A DNA stretch of 64,000 bases from Sphingomonas sp. 67-36 (GTDB lineage: Bacteria; Pseudomonadota; Alphaproteobacteria; Sphingomonadales; Sphingomonadaceae), in assembly GCA_001897375.1 (NCBI GenBank), contig MKSU01000016.1:1-64000 (forward strand), read 5' to 3'. Under the pieces are notes generated by a model. It was not told the DNA's origin, ran no database searches, and was given only the letters and a program-made list of their open reading frames with translations. A program made the position numbers and the translations under genes. Below, piece after piece: positions 28,082 through 34,598 of this stretch (its first letter is position 1; every line of letters begins with the position of its first letter).

Positions 28082-28764
28082 GCAAGATCCTTTTGGTCGA
28101 AGACGATGATTCGACCGCCGATTACATCTCCAATGGGCTGAGCGAGGCGGGCTTCGTCGTCGATCGCGTGGACAACGGGCGCGACGGCCTGTTCCAGGCG
28201 ACCGACGGCGGATACGACTGCATCGTCCTGGACCGGATGCTGCCGAGACTGGACGGGATGGCTGCGCTGGCCGCGATCCGCGCGGCGGGCGTGACCACGC
28301 CGGTGCTGATCCTCTCCGCGATGAGCACGCCGGAGGATCGCGTCGCCGGCCTAACCTCAGGCTCGGACGATTACCTCACCAAACCGTTCGTCTTCGCCGA
28401 GTTGCTGGCGCGCGTGCGGCTGCTGGTGCGGCGCGGGCAGGCGGGCGGCGCGGCGCCGGAGACCAAGCTGGTGTGCGACGATCTGGAGATGGACCTGCTC
28501 GCCCATCGCGTGAAGCGCGCGGGCAAGCCGGTGGACCTTCAGCCGCGCGAGTTCCGGCTGCTCGAATATCTGCTGCGCCATGTCGATCAGGTGGTGACGC
28601 GCACCATGCTGCTCGAAGGCGTGTGGGATTATCATTTCGATCCCGGTACCAACGTCACCGACGTGCACATCAGCCGGCTGCGCAAGAAGATCGACGAGGG
28701 CTTCGCACGGCCGCTGCTGCATACGGTGCGTGGCGCGGGCTACAAGCTGGGCGTCGAGCGATAA
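28078..28764 (+). CDS. OmpR-family response regulator
   Basis: The 228-residue regulator has a receiver domain (acidic VEDDD near the N-terminus, phosphoacceptor Asp in CIVLDRMLPRLDG, conserved Lys in TKPF) and a winged-helix DNA-binding domain (ending VTDVHISRLRKKIDEG). It resembles heavy-metal or copper-type regulators such as CusR/QseB. The start is a TTG overlapping the PDZ gene's stop, with GGGAG about ten bases upstream. No ATG precedes the conserved receiver start. The stop is TAA and overlaps the only plausible start of the kinase gene. Its targets are unknown. Confidence 0.9.
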   Translation: MSKILLVEDDDSTADYISNGLSEAGFVVDRVDNGRDGLFQATDGGYDCIVLDRMLPRLDGMAALAAIRAAGVTTPVLILSAMSTPEDRVAGLTSGSDDYLTKPFVFAELLARVRLLVRRGQAGGAAPETKLVCDDLEMDLLAHRVKRAGKPVDLQPREFRLLEYLLRHVDQVVTRTMLLEGVWDYHFDPGTNVTDVHISRLRKKIDEGFARPLLHTVRGAGYKLGVER

Positions 28765-30113
28765 GGCTGCACCTGCTCCGCTCCACCACGCTGCGCTTCG
28801 CGGCGCTGGTGTTCGGGTTGCAACTCGCCGGGGCGGCGATCACCGTCGGCACGGTGCGCGAGATCACGCGCGGACAGATCACCGCCGCGGCAGGCCAGGG
28901 GGCGGAGCAGGTCCGGCACGGGCTGGTCGCGATCTACCGGCGCGGCGGGACGGCGGCGATGCAGGCGGAGGTCTCCCGCCTGATCCGCGCGCGCGGGCCG
29001 CAGCTCGTGCTGCTGCTGGTCGATCGCGATGGACAGTTCCTCGCCGGCAATGTCGCGGACTGGCCGCCGACCGTGACGGCGGACGGCGGGGCGACGACGA
29101 TCGAGATCTTCCGCATCGACCGCGACCTTTCGGAGCGGATGCGCGTCATCGCCACCCGCCTGCCGGACGGAAGCCGGCTGCTCACCGGCCATGTCATCGA
29201 GAGCGAGCTGCGCTTCGCCCGTGCGATGGAGGAGGCGATGCTGCTGGCGATGGCGGTGGCGCTGATCTTCGCCGGACTGGCCGGGCTGATCGCCGCGCGG
29301 ATGATCGAGCGCCGGCTCGGCCGCACCGTGGCGACCGCCGACGCGGTGGCGGCCGGCGACCTCACCCGGCGCGTGCCATTGGGCGGCGGCAACGATGCGT
29401 TCGAGGCGCTGGCGCAGGCGATCAACGCGATGCTCGACCGGATCGCCGTGCTGGTCGGGGAGTTGAAGCTCGCGACCGACGGGCTGGCGCACGACCTGCG
29501 CGCGCCGCTCACCCGGCTTCGCGCGACGCTGGAGCGTGCGCTTGCCGCCGCGCCCGACGAGGCGGGCCGCACCACGATCCTGCGCGCGATGGATGAGGGC
29601 GAGCGGCTGCTGGCGATGCTCGACACCGCGCTGCGCATCACCCGCGCCGAGGCCGGGCTGGGCCGCGAGGCGTTCGGCGAGGTGGAGATCGGCGCGATGC
29701 TGGAGGATTTGGCCGACATGTTCGGTCCGCTGGCCGAGGATCGCGGGATGAGCATCGCGGTGGAAGCGCCGCCGGCGCCGGTCACGATCAACGCCAACCG
29801 CGAGATGCTTGGGCAGGCGCTCGCCAATCTGGTCGACAATGCGCTGAAATATGGCGCGGGGGCGGTCACGCTGTCGGCGGTCGCCGACGCGCGCGAGGTG
29901 GAGATCAGCGTCGCGGATCGCGGGCCGGGCATCCCGCCCGAGGCGCGCGAGGATGCGCTGAAGCGCTTCGGCCGGCTCGATGCGGCGCGGCATGAGGGCG
30001 GCGCGGGGCTGGGCCTGTCCCTGGTCGCGGCGGTGGCGCATCTGCACGGCGGCATTCTGACGCTGGGGGACAATGCGCCCGGCCTGATCGCGACGATGAC
30101 GATCATGCGCTAG
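28761..30113 (+). CDS. Sensor histidine kinase with apparent ATA start
   Basis: This HAMP-containing kinase of about 450 residues has a membrane segment at about residues 13–32, a periplasmic region with a VLLLVDRDGQFLAGN strand pair, and a second segment near 160–180. The H-box is GLAHDLRAPLTRLR, with N-box LVDNALKYG, G1 ADRGPGIP and G2 GAGLGLSLV, so the catalytic parts are intact. The reading frame has no ATG, GTG or TTG before the first membrane segment. The natural start position, ahead of RLHLLRSTTLRF, is an ATA overlapping the regulator's TAA stop. A CTG at 28767 and a GTG inside the membrane segment are alternatives. A homologue would be expected to read ATGA here. Confidence 0.82.
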   Translation: MRLHLLRSTTLRFAALVFGLQLAGAAITVGTVREITRGQITAAAGQGAEQVRHGLVAIYRRGGTAAMQAEVSRLIRARGPQLVLLLVDRDGQFLAGNVADWPPTVTADGGATTIEIFRIDRDLSERMRVIATRLPDGSRLLTGHVIESELRFARAMEEAMLLAMAVALIFAGLAGLIAARMIERRLGRTVATADAVAAGDLTRRVPLGGGNDAFEALAQAINAMLDRIAVLVGELKLATDGLAHDLRAPLTRLRATLERALAAAPDEAGRTTILRAMDEGERLLAMLDTALRITRAEAGLGREAFGEVEIGAMLEDLADMFGPLAEDRGMSIAVEAPPAPVTINANREMLGQALANLVDNALKYGAGAVTLSAVADAREVEISVADRGPGIPPEAREDALKRFGRLDAARHEGGAGLGLSLVAAVAHLHGGILTLGDNAPGLIATMTIMR

Positions 30114-30123
30114 AACCGGCGTT

Positions 30124-30149
30124 CGTGCTCCCGCCGGAGCGGGAGCACG
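30124..30149. terminator. Bidirectional hairpin between kinase and peroxiredoxin genes
   Basis: A perfect 11-base inverted repeat (CGTGCTCCCGC and its complement) with a CGGA loop lies between two convergent stop codons. It has no run of T on either side, so termination strength is uncertain, but its position between converging genes fits a shared terminator. Confidence 0.7.
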
Positions 30150-30156
30150 GATGGCA

Positions 30157-30636
30157 TCAGATGCTGGCGAGCATATGCTCGGCGGTGCTCACCTTGAACT
30201 CGCCGGGCGCCTCTACGTTGAGTTGCTCGACCACGCCGTCGTTGACGACCATCGAATAGCGCTGGCTGCGCTTGCCGAGGCCGAACTTGGAGCCGTCCAT
30301 CGTCAGGCCGATCGCCTCGGCGAAATCGCCGTTGCCGTCCGCCAGCATGGTGATGCCGTCCGCGTCGGCGGACTTGGCCCAGGCGCCCATCACGAACGGA
30401 TCGTTGACGGCGGTGCAGGCGACCTCGTCGATGCCCTTGCCCTTAAGCTCGGTTTCCTTGTCGACGAAGCCGGGCAGGTGCTTGGCCGAGCAGGTCGGCG
30501 TGAAGGCACCGGGCACTGCGAACAGCGCCACGCGGCGGCCCTTGAAATAATCCTCGCTGTCCACCGCCTCGGGGCCGTTGGCGGTCGCCTTGACGAGGGT
30601 GGTCTTGGGCAGCTTGTCGCCGACGCTGATCGTCAT
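30157..30636 (-). CDS. Peroxiredoxin, Prx5/PrxII type
   Basis: The 159-residue thiol peroxidase reduces hydrogen peroxide and organic hydroperoxides. The peroxidatic Cys lies in the family motif VPGAFTPTCSAKHLPGF, near residue 49, with the conserved Thr and, later, Arg (KRSQRYSM). No glutaredoxin domain is fused. The pattern LKGKGIDEVACTAVND and the FGLGKRSQRY segment are typical of the Prx5 group (AhpE is less similar). The AGGAGA box before the ATG is strong. It converges with the kinase gene and is divergent from yqgE across about 107 bases. Confidence 0.93.
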   Translation of the reverse strand: MTISVGDKLPKTTLVKATANGPEAVDSEDYFKGRRVALFAVPGAFTPTCSAKHLPGFVDKETELKGKGIDEVACTAVNDPFVMGAWAKSADADGITMLADGNGDFAEAIGLTMDGSKFGLGKRSQRYSMVVNDGVVEQLNVEAPGEFKVSTAEHMLASI

Positions 30637-30743
30637 CGTGGAATCTCCTGTCGCCGCGCGAATGCGGTCGGGGGCTAGGTCGCAAGGACGGGCGGGATTT
30701 TCAAGCGTGGCCTGCGCGGCACGCGGCGGCTATGCTGTGCCGA

Positions 30744-31304
30744 ATGGAGTCCGCGACCTTTCTTGCCGGCCAGTTCCTGCTGGCGATGCCGGGAATCGGC
30801 GATCCGCGCTTCGATCAGGCGGTGATCGCGATCTGCGCGCATGACGCGGAAGGCGCGATGGGGATCGATATCGGCGCGGCGTTCGACGGGCTGACGCTCC
30901 ACGACATGCTGCGGCAGGTGGATATCGATCCCGGCGCCGCGCCCGACGTTCCGGTCCATCGCGGCGGCCCGGTGGAGACGCGGCGCGGCTTCGTGCTGCA
31001 CAGCCGCGACTGGGGCGGGGCGGACACGATCGACGTCGCCGGGCGCTGGGCCCTGTCGGCGACGCTGGATGCGCTGCGCGCGATCGCGGAAGGCCGGGGG
31101 CCGGCGCGCTGGCTGGTCGCGTTGGGCTATGCCGGCTGGGGACCGGGCCAGCTCGACGGCGAGATGACGCGGCATGGCTGGTTCAACACGCCGGCGGACG
31201 ATGCGCTGCTGTTCGACGCGGCCGCCGACGAACGTTGGGAGCGCGCCTTCGCCGGCGCGGGGATCAACCCGCGCCTCCTGGTCGGGGAAGCGGGGACGGC
31301 CTGA
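30744..31304 (+). CDS. YqgE/AlgH family protein
   Basis: The 186-residue protein belongs to the YqgE/AlgH family (UPF0301). The opening FLAGQFLLAMPGIGDPRFDQAV is diagnostic (quoted in parts), followed by ICAHDAEGAMGIDI, a HRGGPVETRRGFVLHS segment, and the LGYAGWGPGQLDGE motif near residue 135. Family members are widespread in proteobacteria and linked to regulation of alginate in Pseudomonas, but their molecular role is unclear. The ATG at 30744 starts the conserved part. It is monocistronic and converges with the hypothetical exported protein gene. Confidence 0.92.
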   Translation: MESATFLAGQFLLAMPGIGDPRFDQAVIAICAHDAEGAMGIDIGAAFDGLTLHDMLRQVDIDPGAAPDVPVHRGGPVETRRGFVLHSRDWGGADTIDVAGRWALSATLDALRAIAEGRGPARWLVALGYAGWGPGQLDGEMTRHGWFNTPADDALLFDAAADERWERAFAGAGINPRLLVGEAGTA

Positions 31305-31310
31305 GGCGCG

Positions 31311-32915
31311 TCACTTGCTCCCGCTGGCTGTCGCCGCCTTGCGCCGGGCTTCGAGCGTTTCCGGCGCGGGGATGACCGGCGAGAGATCGGCGATCACCGT
31401 CTCCGCATCATTGAAAATTCCCTCGGGCAGCCCCGGCGCGCCGCGGTCGCCGGTGATGAACAGCGCGGCGATCAGCCCGTTCTGCACGATCGGCGTGATG
31501 ATGAAGCCTTGTTTCCCGCGCGCCTTGGCGAGCAGCGCGGCGTGCAGGGCATAGCCGTCGATCGACGGCATGAGCGGGGCATAGCCGATCAGCACCTCGA
31601 ACTTGCTGCCGTTCTCCGGCGGCTTCTTGGGGACGATCAGCAGCTTCGATTTGTCGGTGCGCCAGATCGTCTTGCTCAGCGCTTCATATTCACCCGCCTG
31701 ATCGGCGGCGGGGATCAGGCCGAACAACGTCTTGTTGTCGCTGTCCTTGGCGAGCGTGGCCGCGCGCAGCTTCGCGTCGCGATCGGCCCATAGCTGATCG
31801 ACGTCCTTGCCGAGCCCGCCGATCAGTTCATCCGCCGCCGCGCCCGCCCGCAGACGCCGCGTGACCTCGACGACGGCGCCGAACGATGCGGCGACCCATT
31901 GCGAGCGCGCCGCGAACAGCCGCCGCGCGCCCTTCACGTCGCCCGAATCGGCGAGATGGACGATGCCGTACAGGTCCATCACCTCGACGAAGGCGGCGTC
32001 GTCGCCCTCGGGCTTGCCGTCCGCCTTGCGCTGGTCGAAATTGGCCTGCGCGTCCCTGGCCCGCTCCGCCGCAACGTCCGCGTGGCCCGCCAGCGCGTGC
32101 GCGACCGCCGCTTCGGCCAGCCTGATCGAGAGGATGTTCTTCGGCGTGTTGACGCGGTTGTAGTCGATCAACCCGTCATAGGCGCGCGCGGCATCGGCAA
32201 ATCGGCCGAACTCCTCCAACCGCGCCGCCTCGAAGCGCAGCGTCGGCGCCGAAGCGCGCGAGCGCCAGCCCAGATAGTGCAGTTCCGCCTCCGAGCCGGT
32301 GCGGGTGGCGAGCATATAGCCTGGCACCATGACCAGGCCGAACAGATTGTGCCGGACGTTCTCCATGCCGCGCAACGCGGCTTCCTCGGCCTGCGCGGGT
32401 TTGCCCATGCGATAGAGCGCGGCGGCCTCGATCAGGTCGGGCGCGCGACCCTGCGAGCGGGCGTAATAGGGATCGGCGGAAAGCCCGCTCTCCGCCATTT
32501 CGCGGCGCGCCAGTGCGGCGTCGGCAAGAGCGGCGTCATAATCCTTCGCCTCGATCCGGTGGAGCGCGCGGGCGAGGATCAGATGCGCGCGGCGCTTCGC
32601 ATTGGTTTCCTTCTTGTCGCCGTCGATCAGCGAGGTGCAGGCCGCGACGCCCTCCGCGCCGAATTTCCGCTTCGAGGCATCGGGACTTTCGGGCTGCGGC
32701 GCGAGCAGGCCGACGAGCGCGATCGCGCCCAGCACTCGCGCGGCCCGCTCGCCACCGGACATGTTGTTCGGCTGGCCGTCGCATTGCAGGTAGAGCGAAC
32801 CCTGCTTCTCCGCCGGATCGGCGGCGGGCGGCGCCTGCGTCGCCGATGCCGTCTGCGCGGCGAACAGGCCCAGCGCCGCCACCGTAGCGCCGAACCGGCG
32901 CGAACCCCTTTTCAT
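31311..32915 (-). CDS. Hypothetical exported protein with helical repeats
   Basis: The product is 534 residues. A clear signal peptide (MKRGSRRFG, then a hydrophobic core ending TASA) predicts export to the periplasm. The middle (about 95–310) is rich in alternating Ala-containing helices and resembles divergent tetratricopeptide repeats, for example a FGRFADAARAYDGLIDYN unit. The C-terminal part (about 400–534) is different and contains a KLLIVPKKPPENGSKFEVLIGYAPL stretch (quoted in part only) with no family I know. It stands alone and leftward, upstream of and divergent from ahcY. No function is proposed. Confidence 0.7.
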   Translation of the reverse strand: MKRGSRRFGATVAALGLFAAQTASATQAPPAADPAEKQGSLYLQCDGQPNNMSGGERAARVLGAIALVGLLAPQPESPDASKRKFGAEGVAACTSLIDGDKKETNAKRRAHLILARALHRIEAKDYDAALADAALARREMAESGLSADPYYARSQGRAPDLIEAAALYRMGKPAQAEEAALRGMENVRHNLFGLVMVPGYMLATRTGSEAELHYLGWRSRASAPTLRFEAARLEEFGRFADAARAYDGLIDYNRVNTPKNILSIRLAEAAVAHALAGHADVAAERARDAQANFDQRKADGKPEGDDAAFVEVMDLYGIVHLADSGDVKGARRLFAARSQWVAASFGAVVEVTRRLRAGAAADELIGGLGKDVDQLWADRDAKLRAATLAKDSDNKTLFGLIPAADQAGEYEALSKTIWRTDKSKLLIVPKKPPENGSKFEVLIGYAPLMPSIDGYALHAALLAKARGKQGFIITPIVQNGLIAALFITGDRGAPGLPEGIFNDAETVIADLSPVIPAPETLEARRKAATASGSK

Positions 32916-32987
32916 CCTGTTGCCCCCCGGCGTGATTTCACAACCGGAAGTGGCAGTACGGCGGCTCGCGAGTCAATCGCGCGTTCG

Positions 32988-33007
32988 ATATAAAGATATC
33001 TTTATAT
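32988..33007. promoter_or_regulatory. 20-bp perfect palindrome, probable ahcY operator
   Basis: The sequence ATATAAAGATATCTTTATAT is a perfect, unbroken dyad in otherwise GC-rich DNA, 61 bases upstream of the ahcY start. It is the right size for a dimeric regulator site. From memory it resembles sites of SahR, the ArsR-family repressor that controls S-adenosylhomocysteine recycling in proteobacteria. No sahR gene is in this window. Confidence 0.75.
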
Positions 33008-33067
33008 TTGCATCTGACCGCATTGGCGCTTATGGGCGCGTGATCCAGTATTTCCCGGAGAATTAAC

Positions 33068-34486
33068 GTGGCAACCGTTCTCGATCGCCCGACCACTGAT
33101 TACGTCATCAAGGATATCGCGCTCGCCGATTTCGGCCGCAAGGAAATCGAGATCGCCGAGACGGAGATGCCCGGGCTGATGGCGCTGCGCGAGGAATTCG
33201 GCGCGTCTCGGCCGCTGAAGGGCGCGCGCATCACCGGATCGCTGCACATGACGATCCAGACGGCGGTGCTGATCGAGACGCTCGTTGCGCTGGGCGCCGA
33301 CGTGCGCTGGGCGACCTGCAACATCTTCTCGACGCAGGACCATGCCGCCGCCGCCATCGCAGCCGCCGGTATCCCGGTGTTCGCGGTGAAGGGCGAGAGC
33401 CTTGCCGAATATTGGGATTATGTCGGCTCGATCTTCGACTGGGATGACGGCAACGGGAAGACCGCCAACATCATCCTCGACGACGGCGGCGACGCCACGA
33501 TGTTCGCGCTGTGGGGTGCGAAGCTGGAGCGCGGCGAGCAGTTCGGCGAGCCGGAAAATGCCGAGGAAGTGGAGTTCCAGCGCGCGCTCAAGGCGTTCAT
33601 CGCGAAGAAACCGGGCTATCTCACCGAGACGGTGAAGAACCTGAAGGGCGTTTCGGAGGAAACCACCACCGGCGTCCACCGGCTCTACGAGATCGCCAAG
33701 AAGGGCGAACTGCCGTTCCCGGCGATCAACGTGAACGATTCGGTCACCAAGTCGAAGTTCGACAACCTCTATGGCTGCAAGGAATCGCTCGTTGATGCGA
33801 TCCGCCGCGCGACCGACGTGATGCTGGCCGGCAAGGTCGCCTGCGTCGCGGGCTTCGGCGACGTGGGCAAGGGCTCGGCCGCGTCGCTGCGCAATGGCGG
33901 CGCGCGCGTGCTCGTCACCGAGATCGACCCGATCTGCGCGCTCCAGGCGGCGATGGAGGGCTATGAAGTGGTGACGATGGAGGAGGCGGTGAAGCGCGCC
34001 GACATCTTCTGCACCGCCACCGGCAACGCCGACGTCATCACCGCCGATCACATGAAGGCGATGAAGCCGATGGCGATCGTCTGCAATATCGGCCACTTCG
34101 ACAGCGAGATCCAGATCGCCGCGCTTTCGAACTACGAGTGGACCGAGGTGAAGCCGGGCACCGATCTCGTGAAATTCCCGGACGGCAAGCAGATCATCGT
34201 GCTCGCCAAGGGCCGCCTCGTGAACCTCGGCTGCGCCACCGGCCATCCCTCGTTCGTCATGTCCTCGTCCTTCACCAACCAGACGCTCGCGCAGATCGAG
34301 CTTTGGACCAAGAGCGGCGAGTATGAGAACAAGGTCTACGTCCTGCCGAAGCACCTCGACGAGAAGGTTGCGGCGCTGCACCTCGAGAAGCTGGGCGTGA
34401 AGCTCAGCAAGCTCAGCCAGAAGCAGGCGGACTATATCGGCGTGAAGGTCGAGGGGCCGTTCAAGCCCGATCATTATCGTTACTGA
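33068..34486 (+). CDS. ahcY: Adenosylhomocysteinase
   Basis: AhcY hydrolyses S-adenosylhomocysteine to adenosine and homocysteine, removing the product inhibitor of methyltransferases. The 472-residue protein shows all hallmarks: [13 protein letters not shown], the [15 protein letters not shown] segment, [13 protein letters not shown] with the catalytic Lys/Asp, the NAD-binding motif [11 protein letters not shown] and the C-terminal KPDHYRY that closes the partner's cofactor site. The start is GTG, with GGAG seven bases upstream. A perfect 20-bp palindrome lies upstream and an intrinsic terminator follows, so ahcY is probably transcribed alone, although divL starts 112 bases later in the same direction. 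Confidence 0.97.
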   Translation: MATVLDRPTTDYVIKDIALADFGRKEIEIAETEMPGLMALREEFGASRPLKGARITGSLHMTIQTAVLIETLVALGADVRWATCNIFSTQDHAAAAIAAAGIPVFAVKGESLAEYWDYVGSIFDWDDGNGKTANIILDDGGDATMFALWGAKLERGEQFGEPENAEEVEFQRALKAFIAKKPGYLTETVKNLKGVSEETTTGVHRLYEIAKKGELPFPAINVNDSVTKSKFDNLYGCKESLVDAIRRATDVMLAGKVACVAGFGDVGKGSAASLRNGGARVLVTEIDPICALQAAMEGYEVVTMEEAVKRADIFCTATGNADVITADHMKAMKPMAIVCNIGHFDSEIQIAALSNYEWTEVKPGTDLVKFPDGKQIIVLAKGRLVNLGCATGHPSFVMSSSFTNQTLAQIELWTKSGEYENKVYVLPKHLDEKVAALHLEKLGVKLSKLSQKQADYIGVKVEGPFKPDHYRY

Positions 34487-34508
34487 TCGGGAATAATGCC
34501 CGAAACGA

Positions 34509-34536
34509 GGGGGTCGCGGTCGCGGCCCCCTTTTTT
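34509..34536 (+). terminator. Intrinsic terminator after ahcY
   Basis: A G5/C5 stem with an inner CGC/GCG extension is followed directly by six T residues. This is the clearest rho-independent terminator in the window. It separates ahcY from the divL-like gene, so that gene probably has its own promoter between about 34537 and 34598. Confidence 0.88.
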
Positions 34537-34598
34537 CATGCCCGAACTCTGCCTATCACCCCCGGCATGACGATCCACGAAGGGCGGGTGCCCCCGGC

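Noticed and set aside
33008-33060. SAH or SAM riboswitch in the ahcY leader
   Set aside because: The leader after the palindrome is only about 60 bases and I could not draw the pairing pattern of a known SAH/SAM class; the dyad explains regulation better.
33002-34474. 490-codon open frame antisense to ahcY
   Set aside because: A shadow of the strongly biased ahcY codons; no start signal and no recognisable domain.
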